The notes under the pieces were generated by a model. The model saw only the letters and a program-made list of their open reading frames with translations, did not search any database and was not told where the DNA came from. Below, piece after piece: positions 52,921 to 62,001 of a DNA stretch of 64,000 bases. Both the position numbers and the translations under genes were made by a program. This DNA comes from Photobacterium jeanii (GTDB taxonomy: Bacteria; Pseudomonadota; Gammaproteobacteria; Enterobacterales; Vibrionaceae), in assembly GCF_001650345.1 (NCBI RefSeq), contig NZ_LVHF01000012.1:310001-374000 (forward strand), written 5' to 3'. Numbering within the stretch: the first letter of the stretch is position 1; every line of letters begins with the position of its first letter.

Positions 52921-55306
52921 TTTCTTTTAATAACCTTAAAGAATTTGATACAACAATGATCGAACTCGCTGACATGCCGACGACGGCAATATAAGGCGCA
53001 ACGAAGCCAGCAACAGCCAGCGGTAAGATCACTAAGTTATAACCTAATGCCCAAGACAGGTTTTCGCGGATGATTTTTCTAGTGCGTAATGCCAGTTTAC
53101 GCGCTTGCAAGATACGCGTCAGCTGATCACCTAACAACACCATATCCGCAGATGATTTGGCGATATCGGTACCACCGCCCATCGCAACAGAGAGGTGAGC
53201 TCCAGCCAACACAGGCGCATCGTTCACACCATCACCAATCATTAATGCCACATCTTGGTGATCTAAGCTGCGAAGGTAATCTAATTTTCCTTCGGGGGTG
53301 ACGCCTGAAACTAACTTATCAATACCAAGCTTATCGGCAACCTGCTGTGCGCTGGCTGAGTTATCACCAGTCAACATAGTGACGCGAATGCCTGCCCGGT
53401 GAAATTGCTCAACAAGCTCTTGGCTTGAATCGCGAATAGGGTCCTCTAATTTAAAGGCTGCAATAAGTTCACCATTGCAAGACAACCATACCTGATATTG
53501 GTTATCTAGTTTGTGTTGCAACTCTTCAGTTTTGGGATTGGAGGTTAAAACAAAACCTAGCTGACCAATACGCCAAGTTTTGTCATCAATAGTGCCTGTT
53601 AATCCTTGCCCAATTGTGTTTTCGACAGAATCAAAAGCTTTTACATCAGCTCGGTAGTTCTTGAAAGCATTCGCGATAGGGTGATTCGCAAATCGCTCTA
53701 GTTCCGCTGCAACCTGTAAAGCTTGTTCTTTGCTTATGTCTGAAAACAGCCTTGTCTCAACAAGACGGATATTACCTTCTGTTAAGGTACCCGTTTTATC
53801 AATAACCAGCTGGTTGACTTTGCACAGAGTCTCCAACACATGTCCGCGACGTAGCAAAATACCTAACCGTCCCAAACTTGAGGTTGAACACGTTAAGGCG
53901 GTGGGTGTAGCGAGAGACAGGGCGCATGGGCAAGTAGCAACTAATACCGCAAGTGTGATCCACAAAGCATCATCAGGTTGTTGTTGATGCCAGTAGTACC
54001 AAGTTCCAGCTGCAATAATGAGGATTCCTGCGACAAAGTAACGAGCAACCACATCAGCTAGCTCAGCAACTTTGGGCTTTGACATTTGAGCTTCGTCTTG
54101 CAGGCGTACAATGTTGGAAATTAACGAATTTTGACGATCTTGAGTCACTTCTAAAGTAATGTTGCCATCGCCATTAATAGTACCCGCATAGACTAAATCG
54201 CTTGTACTTCGCGGCACTGGCATAGGTTCGCCAGTTAACATAGATTCATCGATATGGGTTTCACCGGCTAAAACCTTACCATCTGCAGGAAGACTTTCCC
54301 CTGGTAATACAGTGACAACGTCACCAATTTTTAAGGTTTTGGCTGCCACTTGAGATCCGTCTTCGAGTGTTGCCATTGCTGGTACTAGCTTTAATAAGTT
54401 TGCGCTGGCAGCAGCTGCTTGACGGCGAGCACGCATTTCCAAAAAACGCCCTAATAATAGGAAGAAAGTGAACATGGAAATGGATTCAAAAAATACTTCA
54501 CCTTTCTCTGTTACTGTTGCGTAAAAACTGGCGACATAAGCAAATAATAGGGCAATGGAAACAGGGACATCCATGCCTAGCGTCATGGCTTTAAGGTTAC
54601 GCCACGCATTGAGATAAAAAGGTAGTGCGGAATAGAGTAAGACTGGAGTGGCGAAAATCAAACTGACCCAGCGTAAGTAGCTGCGGAACTCAGTGTCGAG
54701 ATCACCAAACACTTCAAAATAGAGCGCAACAGCCAGCATCATAACCTGCATAGTTGCAAGCCCTGCAATCCCCAATTTATAGAGGTATTGCTTCATGGTG
54801 TTGTGGTACTGCTGTTCTTGAGCATCAGCCTCAAAAGGTGCGGCTTTATAACCTAACTGATGAATAACGCTAAGAAGGTGGCTTAGCTTAACTTGTTCTG
54901 GGTCCCACGCGAGTAGCGCTCGGTGCGTGGTGGTATTGACGCGAATAGAGATAACACCAGCTTCGCGTTTAAGTTGCTTCTCGATCAGCCAAGCGCAGGC
55001 TGCACAAGATACACCATCAAGTGACAATGTCACTTCCTTGCTGCTATCACTGACTCTTACAAACTCTTGTTGAACTTCTTCGTGATCATAAAGCAGGAGT
55101 GATTGAAGCTGTTGAGGGACTAAATCGGCTTTTTCAGCAGGTGCAGTGCGGTATTCGTAATAAGAGGTTAAGCCGCTTTGGACAATGGTTTCCGCCACAG
55201 CTTGGCACCCTGGGCAACACATGTCGCGTGTTTCGCCCAGAATGTCGACTTGAAAATGTTCACCGGCAGGAACCGGATCTCCACAGTGGTAACAATCTTT
55301 TGTCAT
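52913..55306 (-). CDS. ccoI: CcoI, copper-exporting P1B-type ATPase for cbb3 assembly
   Basis: This 797-aa ATPase has an N-terminal metal-binding CYHCGDP and CPGCQAV region, a HMA domain (GVSCAACAWLIE), the transmembrane CPC motif (ATCPCALSLATP) and the phosphorylation site DKTGTLT. The hinge GDGVNDAPVLAGA completes the set. It supplies copper to the cbb3 oxidase, in the periplasm. It overlaps ccoH by four bases. Confidence 0.96.
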   Translation of the reverse strand: MTKDCYHCGDPVPAGEHFQVDILGETRDMCCPGCQAVAETIVQSGLTSYYEYRTAPAEKADLVPQQLQSLLLYDHEEVQQEFVRVSDSSKEVTLSLDGVSCAACAWLIEKQLKREAGVISIRVNTTTHRALLAWDPEQVKLSHLLSVIHQLGYKAAPFEADAQEQQYHNTMKQYLYKLGIAGLATMQVMMLAVALYFEVFGDLDTEFRSYLRWVSLIFATPVLLYSALPFYLNAWRNLKAMTLGMDVPVSIALLFAYVASFYATVTEKGEVFFESISMFTFFLLLGRFLEMRARRQAAAASANLLKLVPAMATLEDGSQVAAKTLKIGDVVTVLPGESLPADGKVLAGETHIDESMLTGEPMPVPRSTSDLVYAGTINGDGNITLEVTQDRQNSLISNIVRLQDEAQMSKPKVAELADVVARYFVAGILIIAAGTWYYWHQQQPDDALWITLAVLVATCPCALSLATPTALTCSTSSLGRLGILLRRGHVLETLCKVNQLVIDKTGTLTEGNIRLVETRLFSDISKEQALQVAAELERFANHPIANAFKNYRADVKAFDSVENTIGQGLTGTIDDKTWRIGQLGFVLTSNPKTEELQHKLDNQYQVWLSCNGELIAAFKLEDPIRDSSQELVEQFHRAGIRVTMLTGDNSASAQQVADKLGIDKLVSGVTPEGKLDYLRSLDHQDVALMIGDGVNDAPVLAGAHLSVAMGGGTDIAKSSADMVLLGDQLTRILQARKLALRTRKIIRENLSWALGYNLVILPLAVAGFVAPYIAVVGMSASSIIVVSNSLRLLKENG

Positions 55307-55794
55307 TCCTTGATCTGCCCGTACAACGAAATCGGGTCGGATGTTGGTAGCGCCACAGGGCCATGTAACATCCAGTCTCCTTCAAATGGTTCTAGCTCTA
55401 CAAACCAAGGGCCTTCAATCGTTGCTGGCGCTTGGAAGTGGTAGATACCCGTTAAGCTTGGGCTAACCATTTGAGTAAAATCTTTATTAGCTAGAGTACG
55501 GTGGGTAAAAGTGACACGCAAGTTAGGAAGTTGCTTTAGCTCACCTTTATTCAAATTAACAGTGACTTGGTCTCCTTCAACTTGCACATTCGCTTTTAAT
55601 TTAAGAGCATCGGCAACTTTAAGGCGGGAGAGATCAAGGTTAATTGCCTTACCTTTCTTGTAATAATCTTCAGCAACCAGGTCGACTTTGTTTTGAGAGA
55701 AGATGTAGACCGCGGTCAAACTATAGGTGATCGATGTTGCTGGGATCGCCATCAGGAACCAAGGCCAGAACTGCTTATACCAAGGTTTTTTCAT
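55303..55794 (-). CDS. ccoH: CcoH (FixH), cbb3 oxidase assembly protein
   Basis: The 163-aa protein has one N-terminal membrane helix (WPWFLMAIPATSITYSLTAVYIF, split as residues ~10-32) and a periplasmic domain with FTHRTLANKDF and GPWFVELEP, as in FixH. It helps assemble the cbb3 oxidase. It is separated from ccoP by a hairpin (55825-55847). Confidence 0.93.
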   Translation of the reverse strand: MKKPWYKQFWPWFLMAIPATSITYSLTAVYIFSQNKVDLVAEDYYKKGKAINLDLSRLKVADALKLKANVQVEGDQVTVNLNKGELKQLPNLRVTFTHRTLANKDFTQMVSPSLTGIYHFQAPATIEGPWFVELEPFEGDWMLHGPVALPTSDPISLYGQIKE

Positions 55795-55824
55795 CTTAAA
55801 TTACCTTTGAAGACTTGGGAAAGG

Positions 55825-55847
55825 AGCCCCTGAGCGTATCAGGGGCT
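55825..55847 (-). other. hairpin between ccoP and ccoH
   Basis: A perfect 9-bp stem (AGCCCCTGA / TCAGGGGCT) with a 5-base loop. No T-run follows on the minus strand, so partial termination or mRNA protection of the ccoNOQP message is likely. Confidence 0.6.
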
Positions 55848-55914
55848 AGTCGTTATGTCTCAGTTATCGTTGTTAATTTTTGGATTAACTGTAACTGATA
55901 GTGAATCGCGGGGA

Positions 55915-56895
55915 TTACTTGCTATCTTTAGCGCTTAGGTTCCATACGTAGGCAGAAATTAGCTGTACTTTTTCTTCGCCTAGTACGTCTTTCCATGCTG
56001 GCATTACACCTTGGCGACCGTGAACGATAGTAGCTTCAACCGCACGACGTGAGCCACCGTACAGCCAAACATTATCTGTGAGATCCGGTGCACCAAACGC
56101 AGGGTTACCTTTACCATCCGTACCATGACATGCAGCACAAACAACGAAACGTTGTTTACCTGCCGCCGCTTCTTTAGCATTCACTTTACGGCCAGACATT
56201 GAGAGTACGTAACTTGTTACTTCTTTCACGCCATCTTTGCCCAGTGAATCAATCCAAGCTGGCATTACACCAATACGACCTTCCATAATGGTAGTTTTAA
56301 TGGTTTCAGGTTCGCCACCGTATAACCAAGCATGATCCGTTAGGTTAGGGTAACCAGATTGACCACGGGCATCCGAGCCATGACACTGCGCACAGTTCTG
56401 AATGAACAGGCGTTGACCGACTTTGATGGCTTCTTCATTCTCAGCAATCTGGGTAATAGGCAGCAAGGTTTTACCTGTGCTGTCGTAAGCCAGTGCTTGG
56501 AATGTTTCACCAAAGCGAGCTTCAGCGTCACTTAACTCTTTTGCGTATTGGTTAAGCTTCTTCTCTTGCTGAGAAAGAGCAACAGAGCGTTGTGACTCTT
56601 CAAGGGTACGAACGGTTTGGTCTGAACTAGTCCAACCTAAGAAACCTTTGAAGTTACCTAAACCCGGGTAAAGTGCTAAGTAAATTGCACCGAAGATCAG
56701 TGTGCCCCAGAACATGTAGGACCACCATTTCGGTAGCGGGTTGTTAATTTCACGAATACCATCGTATTCGTGCCCCATATCTTCACCTTCTTCGACGCCC
56801 ATTTTATCTTTACTACACCAGTAAAGCAGGGCAGAAATACCCACCATGGTTCCGATGGTGATGATAGTTATCCATAGACTCCAAAACGTCGTCAT
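55915..56895 (-). CDS. ccoP: cbb3 oxidase di-haem cytochrome c subunit CcoP
   Basis: At 326 aa it has two N-terminal membrane segments (about 7-25 and 57-75) and two CxxCH haem sites (CAQCHGSD and CAACHGTD) on the periplasmic side. The DLTD(N/H)-type motifs (NLTDHAWLYGG, DLTDNVWLYGG) follow each site. It takes electrons from cytochrome c or bc1 to CcoN. Confidence 0.96.
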   Translation of the reverse strand: MTTFWSLWITIITIGTMVGISALLYWCSKDKMGVEEGEDMGHEYDGIREINNPLPKWWSYMFWGTLIFGAIYLALYPGLGNFKGFLGWTSSDQTVRTLEESQRSVALSQQEKKLNQYAKELSDAEARFGETFQALAYDSTGKTLLPITQIAENEEAIKVGQRLFIQNCAQCHGSDARGQSGYPNLTDHAWLYGGEPETIKTTIMEGRIGVMPAWIDSLGKDGVKEVTSYVLSMSGRKVNAKEAAAGKQRFVVCAACHGTDGKGNPAFGAPDLTDNVWLYGGSRRAVEATIVHGRQGVMPAWKDVLGEEKVQLISAYVWNLSAKDSK

Positions 56896-56900
56896 GCTTC

Positions 56901-57074
56901 CTAGCTCCTGTCTTTCTCGCGCGTCGCCGCATCATTATCTTCGTCTGCGAACACCAAATTGGCGGCTTCATCGAATCGAGCTTTTTGGCGCTTGCTGTAT
57001 GCCCAAACTACAATGCCGATAAAGCTAACAAACAGAATGATGGTCCAAATAGTGTGAACGATTCCAATATCCAT
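56901..57074 (-). CDS. ccoQ: CcoQ, small cbb3 oxidase subunit
   Basis: This 57-aa protein is encoded by a short frame: ATG at 57074, TAG at 56901-56903. It has a single membrane helix (TIWTIILFVSFIGIVVWAY near residues 8-26), then KRQKARFDEAA and an acidic tail. It sits between ccoO and ccoP. CcoQ stabilises the oxidase complex. Its size and position are diagnostic. Confidence 0.92.
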   Translation of the reverse strand: MDIGIVHTIWTIILFVSFIGIVVWAYSKRQKARFDEAANLVFADEDNDAATREKDRS

Positions 57075-57085
57075 AAGAACGCTCC

Positions 57086-57694
57086 TTATTTCATCGCGTG
57101 ACCAAGAGACTGTAGGTAAGCAATGATTGCATCCATCTCGGTCTTGCCTTTAACTTCCTCACTTGCATTAGCAACTTGCTCTTCAGTATATGGTACGCCG
57201 AAGTTGTCGCGGAAGATCGCTAATTTCTTCGATGTTAACTTACCGTCAAGCACGTTTTCTTCTAACCAAGGGAAGCCTGGCATATTTGACTCAGGTACTA
57301 CAGCGCGTGGATCACGAAGGTGAACACGGTGCCAATCATCTGAATAACGACCGCCAACACGCGCTAGGTCAGGACCTGTACGTTTTGAACCCCACAGGAA
57401 TGGGTGTTCCCAAACACTTTCACCAGCCACAGAGTAGTGACCGTAACGTTCCGTTTCAGAACGGAAAGGACGGATCATCTGACTGTGACAAACGTTACAG
57501 CCTTCGCGGATGTAAATATCACGACCTTCCATCTCAAGCGCAGTATAAGGACGTAGGTTCTCAACCGGCTCTGTGGTTTGGTCTTGGTATAACAACGGCG
57601 TGATTTCAACTAGCGCACCGAAGCTGATCGCAACAATGATCAGAATGGCTAGGAGGCCGACATTTTTTTCTACAATTTCATGACGATTGCTCAT
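57086..57694 (-). CDS. ccoO: cbb3 oxidase mono-haem cytochrome c subunit CcoO
   Basis: The 202-aa subunit has an N-terminal membrane anchor ([18 protein letters not shown]) and one haem site [11 protein letters not shown] near residues 67-77. The [16 protein letters not shown] segment holds the family core. It transfers electrons to CcoN. Confidence 0.96.
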   Translation of the reverse strand: MSNRHEIVEKNVGLLAILIIVAISFGALVEITPLLYQDQTTEPVENLRPYTALEMEGRDIYIREGCNVCHSQMIRPFRSETERYGHYSVAGESVWEHPFLWGSKRTGPDLARVGGRYSDDWHRVHLRDPRAVVPESNMPGFPWLEENVLDGKLTSKKLAIFRDNFGVPYTEEQVANASEEVKGKTEMDAIIAYLQSLGHAMK

Positions 57695-57706
57695 GTGTCG
57701 TACTCC

Positions 57707-59134
57707 TTATGCTGGTTGCTCAGTGGCTTTGAGGCTTGCTTTAGGTGCTGCAATCGTCTTATAAGCGTTGTATGCCATTAGGAACATACCAGCTAGGAAG
57801 ATGAAGCCACCTACGAAGCGAACAAAGTAGAATGGGTAAGATGCTTGTAGTGATTCTACAAAGCTGTAAGTCAAAGTACCGTCGGTGTTAACCGCACGCC
57901 ACATCAGACCTTGCATTACGCCTGAGATCCACATTGCTACGATGTAAAGCACTGTACCGATAGTTGCTAGCCAGAAGTGCACGTTAATCAATTTAATTGA
58001 GTACATGCGTTCTTGACCAAACAGTTTCGGAATCAAGTGGTAAACCGCACCAATAGATACCATTGCAACCCAACCAAGCGCACCTGAGTGAACGTGACCG
58101 ATAGTCCAATCCGTGTAGTGAGAAAGGGCGTTTACAGTCTTGATCGACATCATAGGACCTTCGAAGGTAGACATACCGTAGAAAGACAATGAGACGACGA
58201 GGAAGCGAAGGATAGGGTCGTAGCGTAGTTTGTGCCATGCTCCAGACAGCGTCATGATACCGTTGATCATACCACCCCAAGATGGAGCAAATAGGATCAG
58301 AGACATCACCATACCTAAAGACTGAGTCCAGTCAGGCAGTGCTGTGTAGTGAAGGTGGTGAGGGCCAGCCCAGATATAAAGAGAAACTAAAGCCCAGAAG
58401 TGGACGATAGAAAGACGGTATGAGTAAACTGGACGACCAGCCTGCTTAGGTACAAAGTAATACATCATACCCAAGAAACCAGCGGTAAGTAGGAAACCTA
58501 CTGCATTGTGACCATACCACCATTGAATCATTGCATCGACCGCACCAGAATAAGCAGAGTAGGACTTAGTCATGGATACAGGGATGGCAACGCTATTTAC
58601 AATGTGTAGTACTGCTACCGTAAGAATGAAGGCACCGAAAAACCAGTTCGCAACATAAATATGAGACGTGTTACGTTTTATCATGGTACCGAAAAAGACA
58701 ATGGCGTAAGAAACCCATACAACTGCAATCGCGATATCAATCGGCCATTCCAGTTCTGCGTATTCCTTACCTGAAGTCCAACCTAACGGCAGTGAGATTG
58801 CCGCAGAAAGGATAATAGCTTGCCATCCCCAGAAGGTGAACGCCGCTAACTTCCCACCGAATAGTCTTGCCTGACAAGTCCGCTGTACTACGTAGTAAGA
58901 CGTAGCAAAAAGCGCACTGGTACCGAACGCGAAGATCACTGCATTGGTATGCAATGGTCGCAAACGGCTGTATGTCAACCAAGGTAGGTCAAAGTTAAGC
59001 GCCGGCCATACTAGCTGAGCGGCAATCAATACACCAACGGCCATTCCGACAATACCCCAGAGAATAGTAGCTAAGGTGAATTGACGAACGACTGTATAGT
59101 TGTAGTTTTGTTCAAGCTGCTTTACTTGGCTCAT
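57707..59134 (-). CDS. ccoN: cbb3-type cytochrome c oxidase catalytic subunit CcoN
   Basis: This 475-aa subunit (ATG at 59134, GGAAG nine bases upstream; the longer frame would use GTG) has about twelve membrane helices. It carries the haem and CuB histidines ([52 protein letters not shown]). It reduces oxygen at high affinity, coupled to proton pumping. It begins a ccoNOQP operon. Only a weak FNR-like TTGAT-N4-AAATT sequence lies upstream, near 59249-59262. Confidence 0.96.
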   Translation of the reverse strand: MSQVKQLEQNYNYTVVRQFTLATILWGIVGMAVGVLIAAQLVWPALNFDLPWLTYSRLRPLHTNAVIFAFGTSALFATSYYVVQRTCQARLFGGKLAAFTFWGWQAIILSAAISLPLGWTSGKEYAELEWPIDIAIAVVWVSYAIVFFGTMIKRNTSHIYVANWFFGAFILTVAVLHIVNSVAIPVSMTKSYSAYSGAVDAMIQWWYGHNAVGFLLTAGFLGMMYYFVPKQAGRPVYSYRLSIVHFWALVSLYIWAGPHHLHYTALPDWTQSLGMVMSLILFAPSWGGMINGIMTLSGAWHKLRYDPILRFLVVSLSFYGMSTFEGPMMSIKTVNALSHYTDWTIGHVHSGALGWVAMVSIGAVYHLIPKLFGQERMYSIKLINVHFWLATIGTVLYIVAMWISGVMQGLMWRAVNTDGTLTYSFVESLQASYPFYFVRFVGGFIFLAGMFLMAYNAYKTIAAPKASLKATEQPA

Positions 59135-59410
59135 GTTGCATGCTTCCACTATTTATTGTTCAACTACACTCTTTATTTCCTTGTGCGAACAACAAGTTGT
59201 CGCAATGCCACCCAGTAGCTGATTTCTTGTCTTCTTGCTTTTTTGAGCAATTTAACAATCAAATTGCTATTTTTATGTAAAAGTGGCATTTTCATCTCGC
59301 ATAATACGTTAGATAACAGGTGATTAACAGGGCGAAGCCCACACTATGTTTACGGTTAAGCAACATTTATGTGAAAACTTTGAACTATGTAACACGGGAT
59401 GTACAAATAA

Positions 59411-59854
59411 ATGGCAGCACAAAAACTTACCAAAGGCCGGCTTGCTCAAATTATCATCTTGATGGCGGTGCTTATTACAGCATTTGTATGGAGAACAATA
59501 ACCTACAAGCAGGGCTCGCCAGAAAACAAGACAGTTTTAACATGTCAATTATCAACAAAAAGTTGTGCCGTTAATGGTCAAAATATCAACTTGCCGATCG
59601 CATTTGTTTCAACAGAGTTAAAAAGTGATACGCCACTTCAAATACAAATTGGTAACACAAATGTAAAGCCTTCAGCCGTGGTTGAGGGAGTGAAAATGTA
59701 CATGGGCAGTATTCCTGTCATCTTCTCTGAAAATGAAGCGGGTTGGTTAGGTGAGTTTTCTGTTCCTGCATGTACGCATGATGAAATGGAATGGGCGCTA
59801 AAACTGACACAAGGTGAAGGGGTTGTTCACGCTACATTTGTGGTTAAGAAGTAA
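59411..59854 (+). CDS. hypothetical membrane-anchored protein divergent from ccoN
   Basis: The 147-aa protein has an N-terminal membrane anchor (LAQIIILMAVLITAFVW near residues 11-27) and an extracytoplasmic beta-rich domain with three cysteines (LTCQL, KSCAVNG, VPACTHDE). It is often found beside ccoN in Vibrionaceae. A cytochrome or copper-related accessory role is possible but is not shown by the sequence. It has a strong terminator. Confidence 0.6.
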   Translation: MAAQKLTKGRLAQIIILMAVLITAFVWRTITYKQGSPENKTVLTCQLSTKSCAVNGQNINLPIAFVSTELKSDTPLQIQIGNTNVKPSAVVEGVKMYMGSIPVIFSENEAGWLGEFSVPACTHDEMEWALKLTQGEGVVHATFVVKK

Positions 59855-59877
59855 TAAATCACTGTCTTGATTTAGAA

Positions 59878-59916
59878 AAAACGGCGGTATTGTTGATGCA
59901 ATACCACCGTTTTGTT
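59878..59916. terminator. bidirectional terminator
   Basis: A perfect 13-15-bp stem (ACGGCGGTATTG, then CAATACCACCGT with one mismatch) lies between the membrane-anchored protein gene and the converging SDR gene, with A-rich sequence on the left and T-rich on the right. Confidence 0.85.
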
Positions 59917-59938
59917 AGAAGAGGTGCTAATGATTGTT

Positions 59939-60667
59939 TTACTCTGCGTAAATCATCTTCTTCGTCATTCCGCCATCGACAGTAAAATTCTCGCCAGTGA
60001 TAAAACCAGCGTCTGTGCTTAATAGAAATGCACTCAAGTTTGCTATGTCTTTTACAGTGCCCACGCGGCCGGTTAAATGCTGTTGGTGATCGATTTCACG
60101 GAGCACTTCTTCATCATTGGTATGGATCCAGCCCGGAGAAATACAGTTTACTCTTACCTCTGGCCCTAAACTGACAGCCAATGCTTTTGATAGCGATACC
60201 AAACCACCTTTCGATGCACAGTATGCCTCGGTATTAGCTTCAGCTTGCGCGGCGCGAGTGGAAGCAATGTTAATAACGCTACCGTTACTTGCTTTTAGTA
60301 ATGGTAACGCTAACTGTGTCAGCATTAATGGTGCTGTAAGGTTTATATCAATAGTACGTTGCCAATCGGTGAGTGCTAATTCCGCTAAAGGTGCATTATA
60401 AGGGTTGGAGATCGCGGCATTGTTCACTAAGCCGTCTAGGCGACCATACTGAGTTTCAATTTCGTCGATAATACACATCAGTTCACTCTGCTGAGTGACA
60501 TCAGCCTGACGAAAGCGAATCAAAGGGTTGTCATCGACTAATTTAAATCCCGCTTGTTCATCAACATCAACCGCAAAGACGATTGCGTCACATTCAGCGA
60601 GCTGCTGGCATATTCCTTTACCGATCCCTCGGGCACCACCTGTTACTAAAAATACTTTGTTTGTCAT
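59939..60667 (-). CDS. short-chain dehydrogenase/reductase
   Basis: This 242-aa SDR (ATG at 60667, AAAGG upstream) has the cofactor-binding TGGARGIGKGI near residues 10-20, NNAA near 86-89, and the active-site YCASKGG near 150-156. The C-terminal FITGENFTVDGGM motif is classical. The nucleotide preference is likely NAD, because an acidic residue follows the second strand (AVDVDEQAG). Its substrate is unknown. Confidence 0.92.
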   Translation of the reverse strand: MTNKVFLVTGGARGIGKGICQQLAECDAIVFAVDVDEQAGFKLVDDNPLIRFRQADVTQQSELMCIIDEIETQYGRLDGLVNNAAISNPYNAPLAELALTDWQRTIDINLTAPLMLTQLALPLLKASNGSVINIASTRAAQAEANTEAYCASKGGLVSLSKALAVSLGPEVRVNCISPGWIHTNDEEVLREIDHQQHLTGRVGTVKDIANLSAFLLSTDAGFITGENFTVDGGMTKKMIYAE

Positions 60668-60826
60668 TCTTAACCTTTGCATTCGTTATTACACGCAATC
60701 GTTTTCATCCATAACGACAGTCGCACATAATCTTTCAGTGTATTTTGAATAAAACTTAGATAGAGTGCTGATTATAAGCAGGAAAATGTCTATCATTGAG
60801 TCAACAGATACTAAAAAAAGTAATAC

Positions 60827-61999
60827 ATGGATATCGCAACTAGTTTCTCAGCCTTTCATTCGTCCGATCAAGCAATATCGGATGCTATTCGCAAATTGGA
60901 TATGAAAATTGCGAACCCTAAATTGGTGTTGGTGTATTTGTCTGAGCATTATGATGAAAACATCGTTCGTGCTCGTATTACTGATGCATACCCAGAGAGC
61001 CAAGTTCTAGCCTGTACTTCCTGTCAAGGCATTATGACCGATGCAGGCTATAAGCGAGGCGAGGGCATCGCATTATGGGCGTTGTGTGATTACAACGGTG
61101 CTTATGGTTCAGCGATTGTTTCATCAAATCAAACACCTTACGACATGGCTCGCCAAGCGGTACTTCAAGCGATTGAAAATAGCGGTCGCCCAGGTGAACT
61201 TCCGGCATTAATTTTGCTGCATGCTACTCCAGGAGCAGAAGAGGAAGTGCTAAAAGGTATTGAAGATGAGCTGACAGTGCCTGTACCTATCATTGGCGGA
61301 AGTGCTGCGGATGATTACGTAAAAGGCAATTGGAAGTTATTCAATCAACATCAAACTACTCAAAATGGTGTTGGCATTTGCGTGTTTTACCCATCTTGTG
61401 AGGTGAGCTTTTCATTTCACTCAGGTTATGCCAGCACAGGCAAATATGCTTTTGCCACTAAAGTTGAGGGACGCGAAGTCGTAGAGTTGAATGGTCGTCC
61501 TGCTAGCGAAATTTATTTTAACTGGTTAGGCAAGAGCTTGGCTTCATCTGAGATCATGAGAAAAAGCAGCTTAAATCCTCTTGGACGTGTTGCGGGGCAA
61601 GTACATGATTTACCTTACTTTAAGCTGTCGCACCCTTGTAAAGTGACTGACCGTGGTGGTATTGAGTTATTTGCAACAGTGGAACAAGGTGAAAAGCTGT
61701 ACTTCATGGAAGGAACTGAAGAGAGATTGGTGAGTCGAGCTGGACGCGTCATTGAGTCAGCCAATGAGATCGGCAGTAGCAAGGAAATGGATCCTATTGG
61801 TGGCATCGCAATTTACTGCGCTGGTTGCATGCTTCAAGTGCAAGAAAAGATGAATGATGTAGCGAAATATATCAATAAAGCGATGCATGAAGCTCCGTTT
61901 GTTTGTGCCTTTACCTTTGGTGAACAAGGGCAATTTACTGGCGGCGAGAACGCCCACGGTAACCTGATGATTTCAGCCGTATTATTTCACAGGGATTAG
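60827..61999 (+). CDS. FIST-domain sensory protein
   Basis: The 390-aa soluble protein has the FIST N-terminal domain (LVLVYLSEHYDENIVRARI near residues 33-51, ACTSCQGIMTDAGYK, PIIGGSAADDYV) and the FIST C-terminal domain (NWLGKS, GEKLYFMEGTEERLV, AFTFGEQGQFTGGENAHGN). FIST domains are inferred to bind small ligands such as amino acids. The stop (61997-61999) is two bases before the hybrid kinase ATG, so the two are translated together and this is probably its input. Confidence 0.9.
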   Translation: MDIATSFSAFHSSDQAISDAIRKLDMKIANPKLVLVYLSEHYDENIVRARITDAYPESQVLACTSCQGIMTDAGYKRGEGIALWALCDYNGAYGSAIVSSNQTPYDMARQAVLQAIENSGRPGELPALILLHATPGAEEEVLKGIEDELTVPVPIIGGSAADDYVKGNWKLFNQHQTTQNGVGICVFYPSCEVSFSFHSGYASTGKYAFATKVEGREVVELNGRPASEIYFNWLGKSLASSEIMRKSSLNPLGRVAGQVHDLPYFKLSHPCKVTDRGGIELFATVEQGEKLYFMEGTEERLVSRAGRVIESANEIGSSKEMDPIGGIAIYCAGCMLQVQEKMNDVAKYINKAMHEAPFVCAFTFGEQGQFTGGENAHGNLMISAVLFHRD

Positions 62000-62001
62000 T
62001 A

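Noticed and set aside
59249-59262. FNR box upstream of ccoN
   Set aside because: Only one half (TTGAT) fits; the second half (AAATT) does not, so it was mentioned but not called.
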